A stretch of DNA of 64,000 bases, from positions 1 to 64,000 of the forward strand of contig NZ_JALPRJ010000045.1 of assembly GCF_030464885.1 (NCBI RefSeq), read 5' to 3'. Under the pieces are notes generated by a model. It did not search any database and was not told where the DNA came from. It saw only the letters and a list, made by a program, of their open reading frames with translations. This document shows, in pieces, positions 43,555 to 52,653 of the stretch (position 1 is its first letter; the number at the start of each line of letters is the position of its first letter). The position numbers and the translations under genes are program-made. The stretch comes from Caballeronia sp. SEWSISQ10-4 2. Lineage in GTDB: Bacteria > Pseudomonadota > Gammaproteobacteria > Burkholderiales > Burkholderiaceae.

Positions 43555-44949
43555 ATGTCGATCCACTCACTCACCGAAGCCGACCGCAAGCATCTGATCC
43601 ACCCGGTCGTCAGTTATCGCGCACACGAAGCACGCGGCGTCACCATTCTCGAGTCCGGCCGGGGCGCTTACCTGCGCGACGCAAACGGCAACGAACTGCT
43701 GGATGCCTTCGCCGGGCTGTGGTGCGTCAATGTCGGCTACGGCCAGGACAGCATCGTCAAAGCCGCATCTGAACAGATGACCCGCCTGCCCTACGCCACC
43801 GGCTATTTTCATTTCGGCTCGGAACCGGCGATCGAACTTGCGGAGCAGCTCGTCAGCCGGGCCCCCAAGTCCCTGCAACACGTCTATTTCACACTCGGCG
43901 GCTCCGATGCGGTGGACTCGGCAATCCGCTTCATCACGCACTACTACAACGCGACGAACCGTCCGTCGAAAAAGCACATCATCGCGCTCGAACGGGGGTA
44001 TCACGGTTCATCGGCTGTGGGCGCCGGCCTGACCGCGATTGCGAGCTTCCATCGCAACTTCGACGTACCACTGCCCACCCAGCACCATATCCCATCGCCC
44101 TACCCTTATCGCAGCGCGACGCCTGACGATCCACAGGCGATCATCGCGGCTTCAGTCGCCGCGCTCGAAACCAAGGTTGCCGAACTCGGCGCTGAGAACG
44201 TCGCGGCATTCTTTTGCGAGCCGGTGCAAGGTTCCGGCGGAGTCATCGTGCCGCCTGCAGGATGGCTCAAGGCGATGAGCGAAGCTTGCCACAAGCTCGA
44301 CATCCTGTTCGTGGCCGACGAAGTGATCACCGCGTTCGGCCGCACAGGACCCCTGTTCGCGTGCGAGACAGAAACCGTTGAACCGGACTTGATGACCGTC
44401 GCCAAAGGCCTGACCGCCGGCTATGCGCCGATGGGTGCCGTGCTGATGTCCGACGCGGTTTATCAGGGTATAGCGGACGGCGCGGACAAGTCCGTTGCGA
44501 TCGGCCACGGCCAGACGTATTCCGCTCACCCGGTCAGCGCCGCGATCGGCCTCGAAGTCATGCGCCTCTATCACGAGGGCGGATTACTGGCCAACGGCAT
44601 TGCACAAGCACCGCACTTCGCAAATGGGCTCGACGCGTTGCTGACGCATCCGCTCGTGGGCGACGCACGCCATAGCGGCCTGCTCGGCGCGCTTGAACTG
44701 GTGTCGGACAAAGATACCCGGAAGGGATTCGATGCATCGCTCAAGCTGCCTGAACGCATCTTCGAGGCCGCGTACCGGAACAAGGTCATATTCCGCGCAT
44801 TCGGCGACAACATTCTCGGTTTTGCGCCCGCACTCTGCTACACGCGGGACGATTTCGCATTGATGTTCGAGCGTGTCGAGAAGACGCTTGACGACTTGCT
44901 CGAACACGCCGATGTACGAGCAGCGTTGCGAAGCAAAGCCGCCGCTTAA
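43555..44949 (+). CDS. Class III (omega) aminotransferase, PLP-dependent
   Basis: A 464-residue fold-type I aminotransferase of the class III family, which moves an amino group from omega-amino acids or diamines (beta-alanine, putrescine, GABA) to pyruvate or 2-oxoglutarate. Seen are GAYLRDANGNELLDAFAGLWCVNVGYG, the cofactor-stacking RGYHGSS, LFVADEVITAFGRTG (PLP Asp), and the Schiff-base Lys in VAKGLTAGYAPMG. It resembles putrescine/beta-alanine-pyruvate enzymes. A 195-bp leader contains its own promoter region. The Lrp-type regulator that faces it may control it. Confidence 0.92.
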   Translation: MSIHSLTEADRKHLIHPVVSYRAHEARGVTILESGRGAYLRDANGNELLDAFAGLWCVNVGYGQDSIVKAASEQMTRLPYATGYFHFGSEPAIELAEQLVSRAPKSLQHVYFTLGGSDAVDSAIRFITHYYNATNRPSKKHIIALERGYHGSSAVGAGLTAIASFHRNFDVPLPTQHHIPSPYPYRSATPDDPQAIIAASVAALETKVAELGAENVAAFFCEPVQGSGGVIVPPAGWLKAMSEACHKLDILFVADEVITAFGRTGPLFACETETVEPDLMTVAKGLTAGYAPMGAVLMSDAVYQGIADGADKSVAIGHGQTYSAHPVSAAIGLEVMRLYHEGGLLANGIAQAPHFANGLDALLTHPLVGDARHSGLLGALELVSDKDTRKGFDASLKLPERIFEAAYRNKVIFRAFGDNILGFAPALCYTRDDFALMFERVEKTLDDLLEHADVRAALRSKAAA

Positions 44950-45045
44950 GCGACATGCCGGATACAACGGCTACGCCACCTTAGCGGAGCCATCCCGGAG
45001 TCTTTCGCTCTGGCGCGCCGCGATGGATTGTCGACGTGACGGACC

Positions 45046-45540
45046 TCATTGTTCGTCCGTTAGCAATCTGTCCAGCGGCGCGGCATGCTTCACGAACGGA
45101 GATCTGATGACGATGTAGCTGAAGTACTTCTCAATGCCGATGTTGAGATCCAGCAGCCTTTCCACCACCTCCTGATAGTGGCCGATATTGCCGACCAGAA
45201 ACTTCAGCAGATAGTCATAACCTCCGCTGACCAGGTGGCACTCGATGATCTCGTCGATCTCCCGGACATTCGCCTCAAACCGGATGAAATCCTCGCGTCG
45301 ATGGTCATGCAGCATCACCTCGGTAAAAACCGTCACCGTAGTCGTCAGCTTGGCAAGATTGAGATGCGCGCCGTATCCGGAGATGATGCCCGACGATTCG
45401 AGCCGTTTGACCCGTTGAAGACATGGACTCGGCGATAACCCGACGGCGTTGGCCAGGTTTGCATTCGTTATATTGCCGTTCTTTTGCAGTTCCGCCAGGA
45501 TCTTGATGTCGATCCGATCCAGTTTTTGTCGAGTGGTCAT
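45046..45540 (-). CDS. Lrp/AsnC-family regulator
   Basis: The product has 164 residues. The N-terminal HTH (LDRIDIKILAELQKNGNITNANLANAVGLSPSPCLQRVKRLE) is followed by a RAM ligand-binding domain with the usual HDRREDFIRFEANV..IIECHLVSGGYDYLLKFLV. Lrp proteins sense amino acids as octamers. The gene converges on the aminotransferase gene and lies downstream of two HAD hydrolases on the same strand. Amino-acid-responsive control of the aminotransferase is plausible, but unproven. Confidence 0.93.
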   Translation of the reverse strand: MTTRQKLDRIDIKILAELQKNGNITNANLANAVGLSPSPCLQRVKRLESSGIISGYGAHLNLAKLTTTVTVFTEVMLHDHRREDFIRFEANVREIDEIIECHLVSGGYDYLLKFLVGNIGHYQEVVERLLDLNIGIEKYFSYIVIRSPFVKHAAPLDRLLTDEQ

Positions 45541-45585
45541 ATCGTGCTCTCGCGTCCGGTGATTTTTTCAGGCGGGTCTATCCGG

Positions 45586-46311
45586 TCACCCTCTGCTGAG
45601 CTCTTCGTGGTGCGCCTTCACCAGTTGCGCCATGCTCGTGAACTTGAACTCAACCGCCGGCTCATTGACCGTGCGCATGGTGGCACCGAAGCCCCGCTGC
45701 TCGAACCGACGGTAGATCCAGCAAGATTTCATGCCGAGCTTGGCCGCCGGTTCGTGATCGTGGAATATGCTGTCCGCAATGTGCAGCGTCTGTTCCTTCC
45801 GCACGCCAAGGGAAGGAAGAATATCAAGCATGTAATCGAAATTTCGATGAGAGGGCTTATAAGAACCGACATCTTCCGCTGTAATGACCGCGTCGAAGTC
45901 TACTTCCAGCATCGATCTGCTGCCGGCGAAACTTTCGTTGTCAACGTTGGACAGGATGATCAGCTTGAAGTACTTCTTGAGATATTGAAGCGTACTCGCG
46001 GAGTCGGGGAAAGCAGGCCACTGCCCCACCGACCGTCCGTATGCGGAAGACTCTTCCATCGTATAGGGAACGCTCCATTCCTCTGCGAGCCGTTTGAAGA
46101 CGACCGCGAGCAGATCCCGATACGGCATCTCCGGCGTGTAACGCTGCTGACAAGACTCGTGACGCGCATGCGCCTCGAGCACCTCGTCACGCGTCAACGG
46201 CTTCTCAAGGCGTTTGATCAGAGGCATGAGACCCGCCGTTATACCGCGTTCCCAGTCGATCAGCGTGCCGTAACAATCGAAGGTGAGCGCCCTGAAATCA
46301 GTGAGTCGCAC
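45586..46311 (-). CDS. Haloacid dehalogenase type II-like hydrolase (copy B)
   Basis: The product has 241 residues and belongs to the HAD superfamily. The nucleophile Asp lies in LTFDCYGTLIDWE, motif II in IILSNVDNESF, and the Lys in SYKPSHRNFDYML. This matches 2-haloacid dehalogenase type II relatives, many of which have no tested dehalogenase activity and may be phosphatases. It is a tandem paralogue of the gene at 46410 (same length; same motifs throughout), 98 bp downstream of it. Confidence 0.88.
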   Translation of the reverse strand: MRLTDFRALTFDCYGTLIDWERGITAGLMPLIKRLEKPLTRDEVLEAHARHESCQQRYTPEMPYRDLLAVVFKRLAEEWSVPYTMEESSAYGRSVGQWPAFPDSASTLQYLKKYFKLIILSNVDNESFAGSRSMLEVDFDAVITAEDVGSYKPSHRNFDYMLDILPSLGVRKEQTLHIADSIFHDHEPAAKLGMKSCWIYRRFEQRGFGATMRTVNEPAVEFKFTSMAQLVKAHHEELSRG

Positions 46312-46409
46312 TTGAACCTCCTAAAAAATAAATCGCATTGGACATTGCGGGCCGCCACGCGGCCCGCAATGTCCTCTAACTCTGGCCACGCGGCAGACGC
46401 TATCAGGCG

Positions 46410-47135
46410 TTACTTTTGCAGCAAGGCTTCCTGATGCGCTTTCACCAGGCCAGCCATATTGTCGAAGCGGAAGTCCACCTTAGGCTGCTGGCCCGGATTC
46501 ATTGTCGCACCGAAGCCTTCTTGAGCGTGCCGGCGATAAATCCAGCACGATGCCAGGCCAATTTCGTTTGCGGGTTTGTGATCGTGAAACAGGCTCTCGG
46601 CGGTATGCAGGATTTTTTCTTTTTTAATTCCACGGTCGCCAAGCTTGTCCAGCATGTATTCGAAATTACGCGGCGACGGCTTGTACGAACCAACGTCTTC
46701 GGCCGTGATGATCGCGTCGAACTCGACCTGCAGTTTTGCATTGCTGTAGGTGAAGCTTTCGTTATCGATGTTCGACAGGATAACGAGCTTGTAATGCTTC
46801 TTGAGGTATTGCAGGGCTTCTGCCGAATCTTCGAAAGCCGGCCAATTCTGCACTGACTTTCCGTACGCTACGCAGTCACCTAGCGTGACCGGCACCTGCC
46901 ATTCCTCGGCCAGTCGTTTGTACACGATAGGCAGCAGTTCCTGATACCGCTTGGCCGGCGTGTATTTTTGCTGCGAGGATTCGTGGCGTGCGTGAGCTTC
47001 AAGGACCTGATCGCGCGTCAGCGGCTGCTTGACGCGCTCAAGAAGGGGACGCAGACCTTCGAAGATCCCAGTCTCCCAATCAATCAAGGTCCCATAGCAG
47101 TCAAACGTCAGCGTATCGAAGTCGGTGAGTTTCAT
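46410..47135 (-). CDS. Haloacid dehalogenase type II-like hydrolase (copy A)
   Basis: A 241-residue HAD hydrolase, tandem paralogue of the gene at 45586. Motifs are LTFDCYGTLIDWETGI (Asp nucleophile at residue 10), VILSNIDNESF, SYKPSPRNFEYMLD, and HTAESLFHDHKPANEIGL. Both copies carry HARHESSQQKYTP or HARHESCQQRYTP in the cap domain, so they are recent or conserved duplicates. They could act on halo- or phospho-acids produced in the neighbouring catabolic cluster, an inference without direct support. The gap 47136-47449 upstream contains a CAGCAGA-T-TCTGCTG palindrome. Confidence 0.88.
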   Translation of the reverse strand: MKLTDFDTLTFDCYGTLIDWETGIFEGLRPLLERVKQPLTRDQVLEAHARHESSQQKYTPAKRYQELLPIVYKRLAEEWQVPVTLGDCVAYGKSVQNWPAFEDSAEALQYLKKHYKLVILSNIDNESFTYSNAKLQVEFDAIITAEDVGSYKPSPRNFEYMLDKLGDRGIKKEKILHTAESLFHDHKPANEIGLASCWIYRRHAQEGFGATMNPGQQPKVDFRFDNMAGLVKAHQEALLQK

Positions 47136-47449
47136 AACAATTTCCCCTCAGTTGTTCACAGGATGAGCTCACAGTGTATTGACTCGCGGCAGCAGCCGTT
47201 ACTGATGTCGAGATCAGCATCAGCACCCGGTTTCGCGCGATAGCGGCCCGACAGCAGATTCTGCTGCCGCGTTTGCAGCCTCGCGGATTCCGGACGTCGC
47301 GCAAGGTGCACGCCCTGAATTCTGCCCCTTGACCCTTTCCAGTTCTCTCCTACTTTACCGGCAAGATACCGCACGCCTCCCCCTGTGATACGCCGGATGA
47401 CTCGAAAGGAGATGTACCGCAGAGTCGAGCGCTTTGAGGGATCCTTTTG
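47136..47449. promoter_or_regulatory. Divergent intergenic region with a short palindrome
   Basis: This 314-bp gap separates a minus-strand HAD gene from a plus-strand DMT transporter. It holds a perfect CAGCAGA-T-TCTGCTG palindrome (47252-47266), possibly an operator. I see no gene, and frames on both strands lack ribosome sites. Confidence 0.4.
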
Positions 47450-48334
47450 ATGGCTTTATTTGGAGTCGTGGTCACGGTGCTGATATGGAGCACACTCGCA
47501 TCGAGCGTCGTTGTACTCGGTCATCTGCCGCCCCTGTTCGTCAACGGAATCGCCTTGACTGTGGGTGGTTTGTTGGGGTTGCCATGGGTGCGCGACTGGC
47601 GGATGCCTCCGTTGCTCGCTGTCGTTGGGTCTGCAGGCATGTTTGCATACCATGTCGTCTATTTCTACGCGCTCCAGCTCGGTGACCCGGTCGGGGTCAG
47701 CCTGATCCATTATCTGTGGCCGATACTGATCGTCATTCTTTCACCAGTCTTCACGCGCGATGTCCGCATCGGCAGCCGCCATCTCGTACCGGCCGCCATA
47801 GGATTCGCGGGCGCAATCCTCGCCTGCTTCGCGTCTTGGGGCACGACCTCCGGAAGCGGAGCAGGTCCGGCGGCGTTGGGGATAGGCCATGCCGGAATCG
47901 CGGCGACGTGCGTCGCTTACGCGCTCGCCCTGTTATCTGCTTTTGCCTGGGCGGCCTACTCGCTGTTGGGCACGCGCTACCGGCAAGTCCCCAGTCACTC
48001 TGTCGGGCTTTTTTGTTTGAGCGCCGGCCTCGGGTGCCTTGCCCTCTACTTTTCAAGGTCTTCGTGGCCGCACCTGACGATGACCGATGCAGGCGTTCTT
48101 ATGTACATGGGATTGGGACCCATGGGCGGGGCGTTTTACCTTTGGGATTTCGCAATGAAGCGAGGCGATCCGCGCAAGACAGCCGTCCTGAGCTATGCGA
48201 TCCCGGTCCTGTCGACCCTCTTCCTGTCGGCATACCTGCGTGTGCCAATGACCGCAACGCTTTGGGCCGGCACCCTGCTGGTAACGGTGTCCGTGGCGAT
48301 GGCATCGCGCAGCCACGGACTGCCTGGAGACTGA
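47450..48334 (+). CDS. DMT-superfamily (EamA) transporter
   Basis: A 294-residue membrane protein with two EamA repeats and about ten helices. It starts MALFGVVVTVLIWST and carries a PIL-type loop (SLIHYLWPILIVIL) and a second-half LMYMGLGPMGGAFYLWDFAMKRGD, typical of YddG-like aromatic amino-acid/metabolite exporters. ATG 47450 has GAGGG 10 nt upstream; the TTG just before it is an unlikely start. The YddG resemblance is suggestive, not proven. Confidence 0.88.
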   Translation: MALFGVVVTVLIWSTLASSVVVLGHLPPLFVNGIALTVGGLLGLPWVRDWRMPPLLAVVGSAGMFAYHVVYFYALQLGDPVGVSLIHYLWPILIVILSPVFTRDVRIGSRHLVPAAIGFAGAILACFASWGTTSGSGAGPAALGIGHAGIAATCVAYALALLSAFAWAAYSLLGTRYRQVPSHSVGLFCLSAGLGCLALYFSRSSWPHLTMTDAGVLMYMGLGPMGGAFYLWDFAMKRGDPRKTAVLSYAIPVLSTLFLSAYLRVPMTATLWAGTLLVTVSVAMASRSHGLPGD

Positions 48335-48426
48335 CTCGGTATGGCAAAGCATGGCGAACTCGGCGACGCGCACAGCACTCAGCCTTTCATATCGCGTGCC
48401 TTGCTTTGACGCCGTACTGCGACCCA

Positions 48427-49413
48427 TCAAACCTTCGCGAGATAGTCCGACACATTGATCTTCTGAGGCAAGACGCTGCGCACCGCCAGCCAGTCCGCCG
48501 CTTTCTGAAGATCCTGGACGAAGGTTTTATCGCCGACGCCGTGCATGTTGAACTTGCGCTTCATGCTGCTGAGCGTATTGCGGACTTCGTCGCTGTAATG
48601 ACCCTGCTGCTGGGCGATCGCCTCAGCCTCGAGCGAGTTGTCCGATGCCCATTTCGCTTCCTGTCCGTATGCGGCATTGACTGCCTTCACCAGATCGGCG
48701 TTGTCCTCGGCGAACTTGCGCGTGGTCACATAGGAATTGAAGTCGATCTGGAAATCCAGGTCCCGACCTTCGAGAAAGATGTTGTGGCCTTTGTAATTCG
48801 CACGCGCGATGTCCACGCCGGGGCTCCACATCGACCATGCATCGATCTTGCCCTGTGAAAACGCAGGCGCCGCGTCGGGCGGATTCAGATAAACGATCTT
48901 CACCGCATCGCGTGGCACCTTGTGTTTTTCGAGTGCGGCCACGAGCAGGAATTCGCCGAGTCCCGAACGATTCACCGCTACCGTCTTGCCCACCAGATCT
49001 TCCACCCGGTCGATACCCGATCCGTCCTTCGCGATGATCGCCGTGCTGCGCGGATCAACGACGCAAAACTGCGTGAACACCAGCGGCGAACCCGCGATCA
49101 TTGCCGCCAGCGCGGGGGTCGTGCTGCCGCCGAAGCTGAAGTCCGCGCTGCCGCCGGTGACCGCTGCGAGCGATGGCGCGTGATTGGGGAATGGTCCGAT
49201 CCACTCCACCTTGATGTTGTCTTTTGCCAGGGTTTTTTCGAATTCGCCGCGGACTTTTGCGAGCATCGGCAAGCCGCCGAGTCCCCAGCCAAGGCGAACC
49301 GTATCGGTTTTCCGGCTGCCGCAGGCGGCAAGGCCGGTGGCGAGTGCCGATGCAGCCACGGTGGTCTGGAGGAAGCGGCGGCGCGACCAGATAGAGGAAC
49401 TTGGATTTGACAT
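48427..49413 (-). CDS. Sulfonate/taurine-type ABC binding protein (SsuA-like)
   Basis: The product has 328 residues. The N-terminus combines a twin-arginine motif (SRRRFLQTT) with a lipobox (LAAC, about residue 31), so it is probably a Tat-exported lipoprotein. The SsuA/NrtA fold is indicated by RLGWGLGGLPMLAKVRGEFEK, GGSADFSFGGSTTPALAAM, and AFSQGKIDAWSMWSPGVDIA. It is the last gene of an SsuCBA-type operon (51085 to 48427) on the minus strand. It differs strongly from the other sulfonate-binding protein at 34190. Confidence 0.87.
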   Translation of the reverse strand: MSNPSSSIWSRRRFLQTTVAASALATGLAACGSRKTDTVRLGWGLGGLPMLAKVRGEFEKTLAKDNIKVEWIGPFPNHAPSLAAVTGGSADFSFGGSTTPALAAMIAGSPLVFTQFCVVDPRSTAIIAKDGSGIDRVEDLVGKTVAVNRSGLGEFLLVAALEKHKVPRDAVKIVYLNPPDAAPAFSQGKIDAWSMWSPGVDIARANYKGHNIFLEGRDLDFQIDFNSYVTTRKFAEDNADLVKAVNAAYGQEAKWASDNSLEAEAIAQQQGHYSDEVRNTLSSMKRKFNMHGVGDKTFVQDLQKAADWLAVRSVLPQKINVSDYLAKV

Positions 49414-49505
49414 GACAGTTGGAGTCGGACAGATGAACGGAATCTCGCCCGCAGTTGAAAGCGGGCGAGAGGCAATACGAATTGAATGGGAGGTGACGCT
49501 CCGGA

Positions 49506-50216
49506 CTAATGGGGGGCCGTATCGGCGTCCACGCCAAGTTGCGCGAGCAGCGTCTCCCTCAGCGCGGGCCTCGCGGCCCCCGTCACGCGATACTCGGCGG
49601 CAATCGCACCACCACGCATGATCAGAGCTCGGTCCGCGAGCGCAATCGCCTCATCCACATCGTGCGTAACGAGCAATACCCCCGGATGATGCCGCTCGAT
49701 CAAGTGCTTCACCAGACGCTGCATCTTGATACGCGTCAGTGCATCGAGCGCGGCAAACGGTTCGTCGAGCAACAACAGTTGCGGCTCCTGCACGAGCGCA
49801 CGCGCCAGCGCCACGCGTTGCGCCTGGCCACCGGATAAATTTCGCGGCCAGTCTTCCAGCCGCTCCCCCAGTCCTACCTCCGCCAGCGCCGCTTGCGCGG
49901 CCGCAAGGCTTTGCGGGCCTGGCGCAAGCCCAAGCGCGACGTTGCGAGAGAGCGTCTCCCACGGCAACAACCGCGGCTCCTGGAACACGACAGCCGGCAA
50001 ACGCGGCCCGTCGATCGAACCACCGTCGACAGGATCAAGCCCCGACAACGCCCGCAGCAACGTAGTCTTGCCGCAGCCGCTTTCGCCCAGCAACGCCACG
50101 AATTCGCCCCGCTCGATCCGCAGGTTCAAACTATCGATAACGATTCGCTCTCCGTACGAACGCCGCAGATTACGAACGATCACCGCCGCACCCGGCGACT
50201 TCAAAGCTGCACTCAT
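49506..50216 (-). CDS. ssuB: ABC transporter ATPase, SsuB-like
   Basis: A 236-residue ATPase of the nitrate/sulfonate/taurine importer group. Walker A GESGCGKTT, Q-loop VVFQEPRLLPWETL, signature LSGGQAQRVALARALV, Walker B LLLLDEPFAALD, and H-loop THDVDEAIALADR are all intact. The ATG at 50216 shares one base with the permease stop (TGATG), so the two are translationally coupled. A longer frame to 50648 is a shadow across the permease gene. It powers uptake with the permease and binding protein alongside. Confidence 0.92.
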   Translation of the reverse strand: MSAALKSPGAAVIVRNLRRSYGERIVIDSLNLRIERGEFVALLGESGCGKTTLLRALSGLDPVDGGSIDGPRLPAVVFQEPRLLPWETLSRNVALGLAPGPQSLAAAQAALAEVGLGERLEDWPRNLSGGQAQRVALARALVQEPQLLLLDEPFAALDALTRIKMQRLVKHLIERHHPGVLLVTHDVDEAIALADRALIMRGGAIAAEYRVTGAARPALRETLLAQLGVDADTAPH

Positions 50217-51085
50217 CAGCGGGACACCCTCGCAAAATTCACATGCCATGAGAGCAACCGGCGCTCGAGGAAACGCGCAAGCAAATCCGCCAGCACGCCG
50301 ATCACGGCATAGATCACGATGGTCATCACGATCACCTCGGTACGCAGGAATTCGCGCGCGTCCATCGCGAGAAAGCCAATGCCCGTACTGGTCGCAATGG
50401 TCTCCGCGACCACCAGTGCGAGCCAAGCCGTGGCCAGTGCGTAACGCACGCCGGCCAGCACCGACGGCAACGCGCCGGGCAACACGATGCGCCGGATCAG
50501 CGTCCAGTTCGACAGCCCGAGCACGCGGCCGAGTTCGATAAGTTTGGGATCGACCTGACGAATCCCGAGAACGGTGTTGATGTAGATCGGGAACATGACG
50601 CCGAGCGATACCAGGAAGATCTTGCCTGCCTCGCCCACGCCGAACCACACGATCACCAGCGGCAACACCGCAAGAAACGGAATGGCGCGCAACATCTGGA
50701 TGTTGCGATCGAGAAATGCCTCGGCCATTTTGGAGAAGCCCACGGCTGTGCCGAGCACGAACCCGATCGAGCCGCCAATCACGAAGCCGGTTGCAGCGCG
50801 CAACAGACTCACGGCCATGTCGCCGATCAAACGCCCTTCTTTCACGAGCTCAAAGGCGGTGAGAGCGACCTTCGACGGCGCCGGCAGCACGTTCGGCGAC
50901 AACGCGCCGAGACGCGCGAACAACTCCCACACGATCAACAGCAGAACCGGCATGCTCCACGACACATAACGCAACCACGGCGATACCGGACCCGCATGAT
51001 TGGGCTTCTGCGCGACGGCGGGACGCGCGTCGGGATCAAGCTGCGAATGGAGAACGGATGCCCCGCGGGCGAGTACGTCTGCCAT
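50216..51085 (-). CDS. ssuC: ABC transporter permease, SsuC-like
   Basis: A 289-residue inner-membrane permease with about six helices. The coupling-helix EAA loop is ELGRVLGLSNWTLIRRIVLPGALPSVLAGVRYALATAWLALVVAE. It matches the SsuC/TauC group. AAAAGGAGTC lies 10 nt before the ATG at 51085. It is the first gene of the ssuCBA-type operon. The 164-bp gap to the histidine kinase gene upstream presumably holds the promoter. Confidence 0.92.
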   Translation of the reverse strand: MADVLARGASVLHSQLDPDARPAVAQKPNHAGPVSPWLRYVSWSMPVLLLIVWELFARLGALSPNVLPAPSKVALTAFELVKEGRLIGDMAVSLLRAATGFVIGGSIGFVLGTAVGFSKMAEAFLDRNIQMLRAIPFLAVLPLVIVWFGVGEAGKIFLVSLGVMFPIYINTVLGIRQVDPKLIELGRVLGLSNWTLIRRIVLPGALPSVLAGVRYALATAWLALVVAETIATSTGIGFLAMDAREFLRTEVIVMTIVIYAVIGVLADLLARFLERRLLSWHVNFARVSR

Positions 51086-51249
51086 CGGTTGAAGACTCCT
51101 TTTGTCCGGGTGGCTCGCCGCGCTCAAGGCGGTAACGAGCATCAGCAAATGCCAGCCACACGATGTTAAACAAAAGGAAAAATACTGGAACCATGTAAAA
51201 CTTCTATGCTTAGCAGCGGTGTCGGGAAATATCAGTTACCCGCTCAGCC

Positions 51250-52482
51250 TCACACTACCGAAGCAACGCCATCGATTTCGAGCGCCAAAGGAAAGCGCAC
51301 TTCGAACACGCTGCCGCGGCCCTTGTACGATTCAAACCGGATCACGCCCTGCAGTTCGCGCGCGAGTTCCTTGACGATCGCGAGTCCCAACCCGGTGCCG
51401 GGAATCTCGTCGGAAGCCGCGCGTTCGAACTCCTCGAACACCCGTTCGCGATCCTCTTCGCTGATCCCCATGCCCGTGTCCGACACGCGCAGCGTCCAGT
51501 GTTTTGCGCCCGACGCGACCATCGCCAGTTCCACATCGCCCGTCGTGGTGTATTTGATTGCGTTGGACAGCAGGTTCAGCGCGATCTGCTTCATCTTCAG
51601 ACGGTTGGACGTGATCATGCTCAACGCGGGATCGACGCGTCCCTTGAGCGTCAGCCCCTTCGCGTTAGCCGATGCGTGACAAAGCAGCATGAGTTCGTCG
51701 AAGAGTTCGGCCAGGTCGAAACGCTCGACCGTCAGGATGGAATCGTCGCCGAGCACTTTCGAGTATTCGCCCATTTCATCCACCAGCGTGGCCATGTCGG
51801 CGACCTGCCGTTTCGCAAGCGAGATCGCCCGGTCGTTTTTCGCCTGCGAGCGGCCGATCAATTGCAGCGCGGTAGCGAATACGTTCAGGAAGTTGCGCAG
51901 GTCATGAGCCACGCGCCGGGCGACCTGCATGCGCGTTTCGTAAAGGTCGCTAATCAGGCGTTGCCGCAAAGTCAGTTCCTGATTCGCGCGCTCCAGCATG
52001 CCGGTGTATTCGTCGAGTTTCCGGTCGCGTTCGCCGACGGCCTCGCGAATGGAGGTGAGCGTGACGAAACTGAGTGTCTGATCGGTGATCAGGCGCGCAC
52101 GCTCCTCACGCTTGCGGTCGAACGCGGGATGGTTCTGCGCATAATCGCCTATCGCCGCAAGCAGCACCTGACGCAACAGGTCAAGCTCGCGAACCAGTTC
52201 ATCTATGCGGTAGCCCTGCTGCCAGCGCCATTTTCCGTGCTGGCGCGCGTCCTGCTCTATCGCGTGCTCCTGCGAATCCATATCCTGCGATTCGAGTACG
52301 AGGCAGATTTCGTCGAAGATGCGCGGAATGTGGTCGGCAAGCTGCCGATAGGTGAGATCGTCGGAATGCTCTACGTCGGCGTCACCGAACACGAGTTGCA
52401 TCCAGTGTTCGGTGAGCTGCTCCTGCTGCTGACGCAAGGCGGTAGCGAGGCCCTTGAGGGCGCCGGCGGTGAGTTGGCTCAT
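51250..52482 (-). CDS. Soluble sensor histidine kinase with RsbRD-type N-domain
   Basis: The product has 410 residues with no membrane segment. An N-terminal helical RsbRD-like domain (about 18-145) resembles stressosome/sensor modules. A coiled coil follows (150-185), then HisKA with the phospho-acceptor His193 in VAHDLRNFLN. The ATPase domain has N-box NRLKMKQIALNLLSNAIKY, DTGMGISEEDR, and GTGLGLAIVKELAREL. No response regulator lies next to it, so its partner is unknown. The RsbRD call is by general similarity. Confidence 0.88.
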   Translation of the reverse strand: MSQLTAGALKGLATALRQQQEQLTEHWMQLVFGDADVEHSDDLTYRQLADHIPRIFDEICLVLESQDMDSQEHAIEQDARQHGKWRWQQGYRIDELVRELDLLRQVLLAAIGDYAQNHPAFDRKREERARLITDQTLSFVTLTSIREAVGERDRKLDEYTGMLERANQELTLRQRLISDLYETRMQVARRVAHDLRNFLNVFATALQLIGRSQAKNDRAISLAKRQVADMATLVDEMGEYSKVLGDDSILTVERFDLAELFDELMLLCHASANAKGLTLKGRVDPALSMITSNRLKMKQIALNLLSNAIKYTTTGDVELAMVASGAKHWTLRVSDTGMGISEEDRERVFEEFERAASDEIPGTGLGLAIVKELARELQGVIRFESYKGRGSVFEVRFPLALEIDGVASVV

Positions 52483-52653
52483 GCCCGAGATCCCTAAGCT
52501 GTGGCGCGCCCGATCGGCGCCTGGGGGTAGTGCTGATGCCGGCTGCTTGAACTGACCGGAACGCTCGGTCCGGGCATTCGACGCGAGTACCTAAAGTATA
52601 GGACGACACAATGCCAGGAGTGGGCAGGTTGGTTTTACCCGAGCTGGCGGGCG

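Noticed and set aside
49506..50648. Extended 380-codon version of the ATPase gene
   Set aside because: The extra 144 codons overlap the permease gene in another frame; the real start is the TGATG-coupled ATG at 50216.
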